This document shows positions 24,391 through 32,876 of a DNA stretch of 64,000 bases, piece after piece. The stretch covers positions 270,397-334,396 of the forward strand of contig JAUJOQ010000003.1 in the NCBI GenBank assembly GCA_030447725.1, given 5' to 3'. Source of the stretch: Thermoleophilaceae bacterium. Its GTDB lineage: Bacteria > Actinomycetota > Thermoleophilia > Solirubrobacterales > Thermoleophilaceae. Numbering within the stretch: the stretch's first letter is position 1; every line of letters begins with the position of its first letter. Made by a program: the position numbers and the translations under genes. The notes beneath the pieces were generated by a model, which was not told the origin of the DNA, ran no database searches, and saw only the letters and a list, made by a program, of their open reading frames with translations.

Positions 24391-26067
24391 ATGCGAGCAG
24401 TCGACGCGGTGATGGAATGCCTCAAGGCGGAGGGCGTCAAGCACGTATTCGGGATCCCGGGCGGAGCCAACCTGCCCACCTACGACGCTCTGTACGACGC
24501 CGGCCTGCGCCACGTGCAGTGTCGCCACGAGCAGGGCGCCGGCCATGCGGCCGAGGGCTATGCCAAGGCCTCCGGCCAGGTGGGGGTCGCCCTCGCCACC
24601 TCGGGCCCCGGCGCGACGAACCTGGTCACGGCAATAGCCGACGCGATGATGGACTCGGTGCCCACGGTGTTCATCACCGGCCAGGTGCGCACCGACCTGC
24701 TCGGTACCGACGGCTTCCAGGAGGCCGACGTGACCGGCATAACGATGCCGATCGTCAAGCACTCGATCATGATCCAGGATCCCCTGGAGATCCCCGGGGC
24801 GATCCACGAGGCCTTCCACATCGCCCGCACCGGGCGCCCCGGGCCCGTGCTGGTGGACATCCCTCAGGACCTGTCGCGGGCGGACATCCCGTACGAGCCG
24901 GTCGACTCCGTGCGCCTGCCGGGCTATCAGCCCACCAAGGAGGGCAACACGAAGCAGATCCGGCTGGCCGCGAAGGCGCTGGCCAACGCCCGCCGGCCGG
25001 TGATCTACGCCGGTGGGGGAGTCGTGAACGCCGACGCGTCCCCGGAGCTGGTCGCGCTGGCCGTGTCCGACAGGTTCCCCGTGACCTGCACGCTGATGGG
25101 GCTCGGGTGCTTCCCCGCTCCTCACGACCAGTGGCTCGGCATGCTCGGCATGCACGGCACGCGCTGCGCCAACTACGCGATGGACGAGGCCGACCTGATC
25201 TGCTGCGTCGGCGCCCGGTTCGACGACCGGATCACCGGCAAGCTGTCTGAGTTCGCGCCGCGCGCCAAGTTCATCCACATCGACGTCGACCCGGCCGAGA
25301 TCTCCAAGAACGTGCCGGCCCACATCCCGATCGTGGGCGACGCCAAGCAGATCCTGCCCAAGCTGACGGCCGAGTACCGCGCGCTGGAGACCGACTCCGC
25401 CCGCCTCGACGGCTGGTGGGAGCGCATCCGCGGGTGGCAGGAAAAGCACCCGCTCGGCTACGAGGACTCCGAGGGCTCGGAGATCAAGCCGCAGTACATG
25501 ATCGAGGCGCTCTACGAGGCGACCGGCGGTGACGCCATCGTCACGTCCGACGTGGGCCAGCACCAGATGTGGACCGCGCAGTACTTCCACTTCGACGCAC
25601 CCCGCAAGTGGATCAACTCCGGCGGCCTGGGCACGATGGGCTTTGGCCTGCCGAGCGCGATGGGCGCGAAGGTCGCCATGCCCGATGAGCAGGTGGTGTG
25701 CGTGGCCGGCGACGGCTCGATCATCATGAACGTCCAGGAGCTCGCCACATGTGTGACCGAGAACATCGCGGTCAAGGTGTTCATCATGAACAACGGCTAT
25801 CTCGGCATGGTCCGCCAGTGGCAGGAGCTGTTCTGGGACGGGCGCTACAGCGCTGTCGATATGGGCTCGAGCCCCGACTGGGTGAAGCTGGCCGAGGCCT
25901 TTGGCGCCACCGGCCTGCGGGTCGACGACAAGGCGCAGCTGCCGGGAGTGATGAAGCAGGTGCTCGAGGCCGAGGGCCCCGTGGTATGCGACGTGCGCGT
26001 CACGCCGGAGGAGAACTGCTACCCGATGATCCCCGCCGGTCAAGCGGCGAGAGACATGGTGGGCTGA
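24391..26067 (+). CDS. ilvB: acetolactate synthase large subunit
   Basis: 558 residues. ThDP-dependent enzyme joining two pyruvates, or pyruvate and 2-oxobutyrate, the first common step to valine, leucine and isoleucine. Visible: FGIPGGANLPTYDAL, the catalytic Glu in CRHEQGAGHAAEGYAKA, the FAD-region ARFDDRITGKL and the ThDP-Mg motif GDGSIIMNVQELATC ending in NNGYLG. It pairs with the regulatory subunit gene 3 bp downstream. Confidence 0.95.
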   Translation: MRAVDAVMECLKAEGVKHVFGIPGGANLPTYDALYDAGLRHVQCRHEQGAGHAAEGYAKASGQVGVALATSGPGATNLVTAIADAMMDSVPTVFITGQVRTDLLGTDGFQEADVTGITMPIVKHSIMIQDPLEIPGAIHEAFHIARTGRPGPVLVDIPQDLSRADIPYEPVDSVRLPGYQPTKEGNTKQIRLAAKALANARRPVIYAGGGVVNADASPELVALAVSDRFPVTCTLMGLGCFPAPHDQWLGMLGMHGTRCANYAMDEADLICCVGARFDDRITGKLSEFAPRAKFIHIDVDPAEISKNVPAHIPIVGDAKQILPKLTAEYRALETDSARLDGWWERIRGWQEKHPLGYEDSEGSEIKPQYMIEALYEATGGDAIVTSDVGQHQMWTAQYFHFDAPRKWINSGGLGTMGFGLPSAMGAKVAMPDEQVVCVAGDGSIIMNVQELATCVTENIAVKVFIMNNGYLGMVRQWQELFWDGRYSAVDMGSSPDWVKLAEAFGATGLRVDDKAQLPGVMKQVLEAEGPVVCDVRVTPEENCYPMIPAGQAARDMVG

Positions 26068-26070
26068 GGC

Positions 26071-26628
26071 ATGGGCGAGCCCGCAACCAAGGAGGTCCTC
26101 AACCTCGATGACCTGCAGGCATCCAGCGGGTTTCGCACCGGGCGCAGGCACATCCTCTCCCTGCTGGTGGAGAACAAGCCCGGCGTGCTGGCCCGGATCT
26201 CGGGCCTGTTCGCGCGGAGGGGATTCAACATCGACTCGCTGGCGGTGGGCCCGACCGACGACGACCAGATCTCGAGGATCACGCTGACGGTCGACGGGGC
26301 TTCACATCCGATCGACCAGGTGACCAAGCAGCTGCACAAGCTGATCAACGTGATCAAGATCAGAGACCTCGAGCCCAACGAGGCGGTGGCTCGCGAGCTC
26401 GCGCTCTTCAAGGTATCCGCAGACGGCGACAGCCGCGGGCAGATCATGGAGTACGCCGAGATCTTCCGCGGGCGGATCGTCGACGTGTCCAAGCGCTCGG
26501 TCACGGTCGAGGTCACGGGCCCCGACGACAAGATCGAGGCCTTCGAGCAGATGATCCGCCCCTTCGGACTGATCGAGATGGTGCGGACCGGTGAGATCGC
26601 GGTGTCTCGCGGCAGGTCGGCCACCTAG
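26071..26628 (+). CDS. ilvN: acetolactate synthase small (regulatory) subunit
   Basis: 185 residues. The N-terminal ACT domain reads HILSLLVENKPGVLARISGLFARRGFNIDSL, the valine-binding fold that gives feedback inhibition. A second domain ends EQMIRPFGLIEMVRTGEIAVSRG, the family C-terminus. It starts 3 bp after ilvB, so the two subunits are coupled. Confidence 0.94.
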   Translation: MGEPATKEVLNLDDLQASSGFRTGRRHILSLLVENKPGVLARISGLFARRGFNIDSLAVGPTDDDQISRITLTVDGASHPIDQVTKQLHKLINVIKIRDLEPNEAVARELALFKVSADGDSRGQIMEYAEIFRGRIVDVSKRSVTVEVTGPDDKIEAFEQMIRPFGLIEMVRTGEIAVSRGRSAT

Positions 26629-26641
26629 GCGCCGTCGGGGC

Positions 26642-28090
26642 GTGAAGCTCTCCACCAGGTCGGCGGGCAGCCCGTTCTCGCTCGACGAGGCGGCGACCGG
26701 CCTGCTCGCGGCCAGGATCGGCAGCGCGCTGCGGATCGCCGCCAGCGGCGGCCGTGGCGTCGCGTCGGTGTGCGTTTCGGTTCCGGCGGAACTGGATCTG
26801 TCGGCGGCGATCCTGGGGTGCCGGCGTCCGGGCGACCGCTTCTTCTGCATCGAGCAGCCGGGGCGCGAGGGGTACGCGGTGTGCGGGCTCGGCGCCGCGG
26901 TCGCGATCGAGGCGACTGGGCCCGACCGGTTCACCGACACCGCGGCCGCCTGCCGGGCGCTCGCCGCGCGCACGGTGGCCGACGACCCCTCCCTCGACCC
27001 CGACCGTCCCTCGGGGGCGGGCCCGGTGTTCGCCGGTGGGTTCGCCTTCGCAGCCGACGGGGGAGGGTCGCCCGAATGGTCGTCTTTCGCGCCCGCCCAG
27101 CTGGTGCTGCCCGAGGTCTCGTTCGCCCGTCGTGGCGAGCAGGCGCGCATGACGGTGAACGTGGCCGTCGATGGCGACGACTCCGTCGATCGCATCCTCG
27201 AGCGGGTGGAAGCCCGCCTGGGCGAGCTCAGCCCCGCGTCGATGCCGTTGCTCGACCCCGACCCGATCGCCCGTTCACGGGTGGCGGGGGCCGCTCCGCC
27301 GTCGCACTACGAGGAGGCCGTGCGCCGAGCGGTCGAGCGGATCCGCGCCGGTGAGCTCAGCAAGGTCGTGCTGGCGCGCGAGGTGCGTGTGCACTCCGGC
27401 GCTCCTGCGGACCCTGCGCCGGTGCTCGACGCCCTGCGAGCGGCCTTCGCCGACTGCTACTGCTACTGCGTCGGCACCCCCGAGGCTGCCTTCGTGGGGG
27501 CCAGCCCCGAGTTGCTCGTGCGCCGCGACGGCTCCCGTGCCCAGACCGTGGCGCTGGCCGGCACCACCCGGCGCAGCGCCGACCCGGCGGTCGACCTCCA
27601 CCTCGGCGAGCAGCTGCTGCAAAGCAACAAGAACCGCCTGGAGCAGGCCATCGTCGCGCGCTCCATCGAGCGCACCCTCGAGCCGGTGAGCCTGTGGGTG
27701 GCGGTCGGCGAGGAGCCGGTGCTGGCCCAGGTTCAGAACGTGCAGCACCTGGCCACGCCGATCCGGGCTCAGCTGGCAGCCCCCGTCTCCACGGTCGAGC
27801 TGGCCGGGCGGCTGCACCCGACGCCTGCCGTCGGAGGCGAGCCCGCCGCCGTCGCCACCCCCCTGATCCCGGCGCTGGAAGGCCTCGATCGCGGCTGGTA
27901 CGCCGGGGCGGTGGGGTGGACCGACCTCACCGAGGACGGGGAGTTCTGCGTCGCGCTGAGGTGCGCGCTGCTACGGGGACCGGTGGCACACCTCTACGCC
28001 GGTTGCGGCATCGTGGCCGACTCCGTCCCGGCCGAGGAGCTCGCCGAGACCGAGGTCAAGCTGGAGGCCCTCCTTCCTCTCTTGACCTGA
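26642..28090 (+). CDS. menF: isochorismate synthase (menaquinone pathway)
   Basis: 482 residues from the GTG at 26642. Chorismate-binding-enzyme fold with SKVVLAREVRV, the active-site region TVALAGTTRRS, then LAGRLHPTPAVGGEP and GWYAGAVGWTDL, and a C-terminal YAGCGIVADS. It converts chorismate to isochorismate. Pathway context (menD, menC, menA, menB and menE within 9 kb) favours menaquinone over a siderophore. It lies 13 bp after ilvN. Confidence 0.9.
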   Translation: MKLSTRSAGSPFSLDEAATGLLAARIGSALRIAASGGRGVASVCVSVPAELDLSAAILGCRRPGDRFFCIEQPGREGYAVCGLGAAVAIEATGPDRFTDTAAACRALAARTVADDPSLDPDRPSGAGPVFAGGFAFAADGGGSPEWSSFAPAQLVLPEVSFARRGEQARMTVNVAVDGDDSVDRILERVEARLGELSPASMPLLDPDPIARSRVAGAAPPSHYEEAVRRAVERIRAGELSKVVLAREVRVHSGAPADPAPVLDALRAAFADCYCYCVGTPEAAFVGASPELLVRRDGSRAQTVALAGTTRRSADPAVDLHLGEQLLQSNKNRLEQAIVARSIERTLEPVSLWVAVGEEPVLAQVQNVQHLATPIRAQLAAPVSTVELAGRLHPTPAVGGEPAAVATPLIPALEGLDRGWYAGAVGWTDLTEDGEFCVALRCALLRGPVAHLYAGCGIVADSVPAEELAETEVKLEALLPLLT

Positions 28091-28132
28091 ATTTGCGGTC
28101 TTGGAAGTTGTGGGTTAGATTGGCCGCCGAAA

Positions 28133-28149
28133 AGCGCCCTGGAGGCGCT
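28133..28149 (+). other. small hairpin between menF and the cupredoxin gene
   Basis: AGCGCC and GGCGCT form a 6-bp stem with a 5-nt loop, 24 nt before the cupredoxin ATG. No U-tract follows, so it is not a classical terminator; it may lie in the 5' leader. Confidence 0.4.
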
Positions 28150-28173
28150 CGTCTGGCCCAAAGAAAGGATCAC

Positions 28174-28740
28174 ATGAAGCGAAATCTGCCCCGCTGTGGG
28201 CTCGCAACTGCAGTGGCAGGAGCAGTCGTGCTGGGACTCGTCGGCGGCCCTGCGGCCTCCGCCGGACCGGACGCCGGAGCCGCAGGACCGGCGCCGGCCA
28301 AGATCGTCATGAAGTCCAACGGCAAACGGCTCTTTTTCACGGGGGCGGACGAGGTCGTCGCAGGCCAGCGCCTCAAGATCGTGAACACGATAAAGCCGAG
28401 GGCGCACGGCCCTCACACGTTCTCGCTCGCGTCGGAAAGCGTGATTCCGGGCAACAGGAAAGAAGTCAACCGCTGCTTCGCGCCGGGCAAGATCTGCCGA
28501 AGGATCGCGCTGGCACACAAGGTGGACTTCGACACGGGGGCAACCAGGCTCCCCGTCGTAAAGGCCGGCAAGTTCGGATGGGACCGGATGTTCAGCAACG
28601 ACGCCAAGGGTGACTCCTGGTTCACCATCAAGCTCGGCGCGACCTTCTCGCAGAAGGTGACCGCCAAACCCGGCACCTCCCTGTCCTACTTCTGCGCGAT
28701 ACACCCAGAGATGCAGGGCAAGATCGACGTCGTCGAATAA
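28174..28740 (+). CDS. secreted cupredoxin-like (plastocyanin fold) protein
   Basis: 188 residues. A signal peptide (residues 1-30, ending AASA) is followed by a short Ala/Gly/Pro linker and a beta-rich domain. Likely type 1 copper ligands are a His in RAHGPHTFSL and the Cys, His and Met of YFCAIHPEMQG near the C-terminus. An insertion of ~60 residues with two cysteines (NRCFAPGKICRR) lies between them. A Shine-Dalgarno AAAGGA precedes the ATG. It is followed by a multicopper oxidase gene, so electron transfer between the two outside the cell is plausible. Confidence 0.8.
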   Translation: MKRNLPRCGLATAVAGAVVLGLVGGPAASAGPDAGAAGPAPAKIVMKSNGKRLFFTGADEVVAGQRLKIVNTIKPRAHGPHTFSLASESVIPGNRKEVNRCFAPGKICRRIALAHKVDFDTGATRLPVVKAGKFGWDRMFSNDAKGDSWFTIKLGATFSQKVTAKPGTSLSYFCAIHPEMQGKIDVVE

Positions 28741-28755
28741 CGCTGCACAGCGCAC

Positions 28756-28784
28756 GATCTCCCGGGCCCCGGGCCCGGGAGATC
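28756..28784 (+). terminator. 29-bp perfect palindrome between cupredoxin and multicopper oxidase genes
   Basis: Arms GATCTCCCGGGCCC and its exact complement are 14 bp long with a single C between them. RNA would form a very stable hairpin. There is no T-run, so it could be a Rho-independent-like or bidirectional block, an RNA-stabilising 3' end, or a DNA operator for the oxidase gene 20 bp on. Confidence 0.6.
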
Positions 28785-28804
28785 CGCCGCAGCTTTTCCA
28801 TGCC

Positions 28805-30412
28805 ATGATCGAGCAGGCGCCAGATCCAGCCGCCCGTGACACGCGCTTGGGCCGCCGCGCGTTCCTGGTCAGAGCGGCCGCGGGCGCCTTCGCGCTGATC
28901 CTGCCGATACGGCTCAGGGCCCCGGAGGCGCTCGGCCTTCCGGCAGCGATCGGGCGTGCACCGAGGCCGTTCTCCAGGCGGCTGCCGATCCCGAAGGTCC
29001 TGACGGGCTCAGATCTGACGATCCGGATGCGCGAGGCGGCGCTTCCGGTGCTGTCCGGTCCGAAGACGCGGATGTGGACCTACGGCGGCAGCTTCCCCGG
29101 CCCGACGATCCGCCGTCCGGCGGGCGAGACCACCCGCGTGCGGTTCGTTCACGATCTCGGCCGGAAGGCGGGAGAGCTGACCGTGCACCTGCATGGGGGC
29201 CACAACCGCTCCAGTGAGGACGGTCAGCCTGGCGGTCTCACGGCCCTGCAGTCACGAGCGCTCTACTGCGACCTGTCCGCCGGCCTGTCGGCGTCGGAGT
29301 CCGGCAACGATCTGCTGATCCGGCCGGGCCGCGACCGCACGTACACCTACGAGCAGGTCGAGGACGGCGAGCCGGAGCGAGCGTCGTTTCAGTTCTACCA
29401 CGACCACCGCCTCGAGAACACGGCACGCAACATCTGGCGAGGTCTGGTGGGAATGTGGATCGTCGACGACGAGCTGGACTCCTCGCTGCCCCTGCCCACG
29501 GGCCCTCGCGACATCCCGCTGCTGCTGGCCGACCGCTCCTTCGACAAGCGCAACCAGCTCACCAACCCCTTCGCCGCCGAGCGCCGCCCGCCCTTCGACG
29601 GCGTAGTGGGCCGCCATATCCTCGTCAACGGTGCGGTCACTCCCCATCACCAAGTCAGGGCGCAGCGCTACCGCCTGCGGGTGCTCAACGCGTCGCACTT
29701 CCGCGCGTACGACCTCCACTTCACCGGTGGTGTCCGGATGGTGCAGATCGCAACCGAGTCGGGCCTGATGCCAAGGCCAGTCGAGCGCCGGCGGATACTG
29801 CTCGGCCCAGGCGAGCGGGCCGAGCTGATCGTGGACTTCGCCGGGGTCCGGGGCACGCGGGTGCGGCTGCTCAGCAGCCGGCGCCGCGGCAAGCATGACG
29901 AGCCCGGCTCGCGCACCTACGCCGGTCCGCTGATGGAGTTCCGGGTGGGAAGGGCCAGGCAAGTCGACCGCACCTCCATCCCGCCGGCTCTGCGACCGCT
30001 GCCCCGCTGGGTGGCCGAGGCGTCCGCCGAGCCCTCCCACACGTGGCGGTTCACCGTGAGCAGCGGGTTCAGCCCCCGCTGGCTTGTCAACGGCCGCACC
30101 TTCGACCCCGCGTTCGCGGAGACGACGGTCGAGTTGGGCGAGACGGTGACCTGGGAGCTGCAGAATCGGACAGGGGTCGCGCACCTGATTCATCTCCACC
30201 ACACCGACTGGTACATGCTGTCGCGCAACGGAAAGAAGCCGCCGCCGTGGGAGCGGTGCCTCAAGGAGACCTTCTTTCTCGACCCCGAAGACCGCGTGGT
30301 GATCGCCGGGCGGATGAGCGACTACGTGGGCAAGTACGTGATGCACTGCCACATGCTCGATCACGAGGATCACGGCCTGATGTCGCAGTTCGAGGTCGTG
30401 AAGCCGGCCTGA
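28805..30412 (+). CDS. Tat-exported multicopper oxidase
   Basis: 535 residues. A twin-arginine signal (LGRRAFLVRAAAGAFALIL) lies at the N-terminus, so the folded enzyme is exported. Copper motifs occur in the expected order: HLHGGHN (near residue 126), FYHDHRLENTARNIWRGLVGMW, HLIHLHHTDWYML and HCHMLDHEDHGLMSQFEV at the C-terminus, which supplies the type 1 site and the trinuclear centre. Similar to bilirubin oxidase/CotA-type laccases. Substrate could be metal ions or phenolics. The neighbouring cupredoxin may be a partner. Confidence 0.88.
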   Translation: MIEQAPDPAARDTRLGRRAFLVRAAAGAFALILPIRLRAPEALGLPAAIGRAPRPFSRRLPIPKVLTGSDLTIRMREAALPVLSGPKTRMWTYGGSFPGPTIRRPAGETTRVRFVHDLGRKAGELTVHLHGGHNRSSEDGQPGGLTALQSRALYCDLSAGLSASESGNDLLIRPGRDRTYTYEQVEDGEPERASFQFYHDHRLENTARNIWRGLVGMWIVDDELDSSLPLPTGPRDIPLLLADRSFDKRNQLTNPFAAERRPPFDGVVGRHILVNGAVTPHHQVRAQRYRLRVLNASHFRAYDLHFTGGVRMVQIATESGLMPRPVERRRILLGPGERAELIVDFAGVRGTRVRLLSSRRRGKHDEPGSRTYAGPLMEFRVGRARQVDRTSIPPALRPLPRWVAEASAEPSHTWRFTVSSGFSPRWLVNGRTFDPAFAETTVELGETVTWELQNRTGVAHLIHLHHTDWYMLSRNGKKPPPWERCLKETFFLDPEDRVVIAGRMSDYVGKYVMHCHMLDHEDHGLMSQFEVVKPA

Positions 30413-30415
30413 GGC

Positions 30416-32137
30416 TCAGAGCGAGGCGTGCGCGCGGGCGTAGATGTCGCGGTGCACGTCCACGTTGCGCGAGCGGTCCGTACGCACCTCGATCAGCCCC
30501 GGCCCGGCGGCGATTGCCTCGCGCACCTCGGCGCCACTCACAGCCGCTCGGTGCTCCATGCCGGCCAGCGTCGCTACCGCCCCCAGGTCCAGCCCCGACG
30601 GGGTGGCCACGTGCTCGCGATAGAGCTTCGGGTCTGTGACCGCGGCCACCGGTAGAAAGTCGAAGATCCCCCCGCCGCCATTGTCGACGCAGACCACCGT
30701 CAGGTCAATCCCGGCGCGCCGCGCCGCCAGCAGCCCGCCGAGGTCGTGCAGCAGCGCCAGCTCGCCGGTCAGCACCACCACGGGACTCTGCGTGGCTCGA
30801 GCGGCGCCCGCGGCCGAGGCCAGCGTTCCGTCGATGCCGTTGGCTCCGCGGTTGGACAGGAAGCGCACTCGCTCCGGTCCGGCGGGCCAGAAGCTCTCGA
30901 CGTCGCGCACGGGCATCGAGGAGGCCAGCCACACGATCGTGTCTGCGGCGAGCGCACCGGAGGCGGCGGTATAGGCCAGCGGCTCGCACGGCTCGGGCGC
31001 CTCGGCAACGGCGGCAGGCACCGCTGCGTCCGCAGCGCGCCAGCCGTTCACCCATCCGGTGTTCGGCGTCACGCCCCGCGGCTCGAGCAGGCCGACGAGG
31101 GCCTCGCAGGTCGCGCGCGCGGACGCTCGCAGCAGCGTGCCGGCCTCCCGGGTGGGCTCGTGCCACGCGCCGTGTGGGTCAAGCAGCACCTGGGCGGCAC
31201 CGGCGAGCCACGCCCGGAGCGACTTCGACGTCGGCGTGTCGCCCAAGCGCAGCACCAGGTCCGGCGCATGTTCGACGGCAAAACCCTCGTGGCGAAGGAG
31301 CACGTCGTAGTGCGCCACCACCCGTGAGAGGTCGTGGCCTCCGCAGCGCACCCCTGACGTGGGCTCGGCGAGCACCGGCCATCCCGCCGCCGCGGCCAGG
31401 CGCACCACCGCGGGGGCGACTTCCTCAGCTATCCCGCCGCAGACGATCGCGCCCCGCGGGGACCGGGAGATCCGCTCGGCCAGCGTCTGCAGGTCCGCCT
31501 CGGCAGCCTGCGGCAAGGCCTCGCGGACCACGATCCAGGGCTGGGCGCCGTCGCGTCCCGACCAGTCGGCCGGATCGAGCCCCGTGCGCTCGCGCGCCGG
31601 CGCCAGCGGCTCGCGCAGCGAGAGGTTGAGGTGCACCGGCCCAGGGCGGTCGCCGGCCGCCGTCCAGTACGCGCGGCACCCCAGCACCCGGTGGTGCACC
31701 GCGGTCGCGCGCCCCGGGTCGTGCTCACCCACCTCCACGAACCACTTGGCCGCGGAGCCGAACAGCTTGATCTGGTCGATGGCCTGGCCGGCGCCGACTT
31801 CGCGCAGCTCGGGCGGGCGGTCGGCGCTCAGCACGATCAGCGGCACGCGTGCCTGGGCGGCCTCGTGCACGGCCGGAGCCAGGTTGGCGGCGGCGGTCCC
31901 CGACGTGCAGGTGACGGCCACCGGACGCCCGCTCGCCTTCGCCATGCCCAGCGCCATGAACCCGGCGGCGCGCTCGTCGATCACGGAGATGGCGTCGATG
32001 CGCCGGTCGGCGGCGATGGTCAGGGCGATGGGCGCGTTGCGCGATCCCGGCGAGGTCACGGCATGCCGCATGCCGCAGCGGGCCAGCTCGTCCACGAGCG
32101 CCTGCACGGGCGCGTAGGTTCGGTTGATAGGACTCAT
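30416..32137 (-). CDS. menD: 2-succinyl-5-enolpyruvyl-6-hydroxy-3-cyclohexene-1-carboxylate synthase
   Basis: 573 residues from the ATG at 32137. ThDP enzyme joining isochorismate and 2-oxoglutarate. Visible: TSPGSRNAPIALT near the N-terminus, CTSGTAAANLAPAVHEA, LSADRPPELREVGAGQAIDQ, the ThDP-site LSNRGANGIDGTLASAAG and VDNGGGGIFDFLP. The frame is open for 18 more codons upstream, inside the divergent gene, but family homology begins at NRTYAP. Its start codon interlocks with that of the divergent menH-like gene. Confidence 0.93.
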   Translation of the reverse strand: MSPINRTYAPVQALVDELARCGMRHAVTSPGSRNAPIALTIAADRRIDAISVIDERAAGFMALGMAKASGRPVAVTCTSGTAAANLAPAVHEAAQARVPLIVLSADRPPELREVGAGQAIDQIKLFGSAAKWFVEVGEHDPGRATAVHHRVLGCRAYWTAAGDRPGPVHLNLSLREPLAPARERTGLDPADWSGRDGAQPWIVVREALPQAAEADLQTLAERISRSPRGAIVCGGIAEEVAPAVVRLAAAAGWPVLAEPTSGVRCGGHDLSRVVAHYDVLLRHEGFAVEHAPDLVLRLGDTPTSKSLRAWLAGAAQVLLDPHGAWHEPTREAGTLLRASARATCEALVGLLEPRGVTPNTGWVNGWRAADAAVPAAVAEAPEPCEPLAYTAASGALAADTIVWLASSMPVRDVESFWPAGPERVRFLSNRGANGIDGTLASAAGAARATQSPVVVLTGELALLHDLGGLLAARRAGIDLTVVCVDNGGGGIFDFLPVAAVTDPKLYREHVATPSGLDLGAVATLAGMEHRAAVSGAEVREAIAAGPGLIEVRTDRSRNVDVHRDIYARAHASL

Positions 32138-32141
32138 GGAC

Positions 32142-32876
32142 ATGGATCCGACCGGCCAGGCCCCTCCGATCGTCTTCATCCCGGGCTTCATGCAGCCCGC
32201 CGCCGCTTGGGCGCCGGTGGCCGAGCGCCTCGGGGAACGCTACCCGAGCGTCCTCCTCGAGCATCGGGAGCACACCAGCGCGGGCCGGCTGCGGGAGATA
32301 GCCGAGGTGGAAGAGGGTGCTGTGCTGTGCGGTTACTCCCTGGGCGGGCGGCTGGCATTGCGCGCCGCCCTCGCCGACCCTGGCCGATACGCCGGCCTCG
32401 TCACAGTGGGGGCCACGGCCGGGATCGAGGCGCCGGGGCAGCGAAGGGTGCGCGCCGAAGCCGACGAGAAGCTGGCCTCCTGGATCGAGACCCAGCCGAT
32501 CGACCTGGTGGTGGCGCTGTGGGAGCGCCAGCCGCTCTTCGCCGACCAATCGGACCTGCTGGTCGAAGCCCAGCGCCCGGGTCGCCTGGCGCAGGATCCG
32601 CGCAGCCTTGCGCTGCTGCTGCGCACAGCGGGCCAGGGTGCGCTCGAGCCGGTGTGGCAGGAGCTGCACTCCCTTTCTGTTCCCCTGATGGCGGTGGCCG
32701 GATCGATCGACGAGCGCTACGCCGAGGCGGCGCGGAGGATGGCCGGCGCGGTGCCCCGCGGCAGGGTGGAGATCGTGCAGGCCGCGGGGCACGCACCCCA
32801 GCTGCAGCAGCCCGACGCGGTGGCCCGGTCCCTAGCCGATTTCCTCGACAACGACCTCGGCCAGAGCGGTATCTGA
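32142..32876 (+). CDS. menH: alpha/beta hydrolase, probable SHCHC synthase
   Basis: 244 residues from the ATG at 32142; AGGA 9 nt upstream favours it over the ATG at 32136. The nucleophile elbow GYSLGGRLALRAAL lies near residue 65, the oxyanion region VFIPGFMQPAAAW near residue 10, and the catalytic His in AAGHAPQLQQP near the C-terminus. Its position between menD and menC argues for the pyruvate-eliminating step that makes SHCHC. Its 3' end overlaps menC, on the other strand, by 45 bp. Confidence 0.78.
   Translation: MDPTGQAPPIVFIPGFMQPAAAWAPVAERLGERYPSVLLEHREHTSAGRLREIAEVEEGAVLCGYSLGGRLALRAALADPGRYAGLVTVGATAGIEAPGQRRVRAEADEKLASWIETQPIDLVVALWERQPLFADQSDLLVEAQRPGRLAQDPRSLALLLRTAGQGALEPVWQELHSLSVPLMAVAGSIDERYAEAARRMAGAVPRGRVEIVQAAGHAPQLQQPDAVARSLADFLDNDLGQSGI

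Noticed and set aside
24317..24410. Possible leader peptide upstream of ilvB
   Set aside because: The frame has no Leu, Ile or Val run and extends into ilvB; no alternative hairpins were seen.
24283..26151. 622-codon reverse-strand frame opposite ilvB
   Set aside because: No recognisable domain, His/Arg/Gly-rich shadow composition; ilvB is unambiguous.
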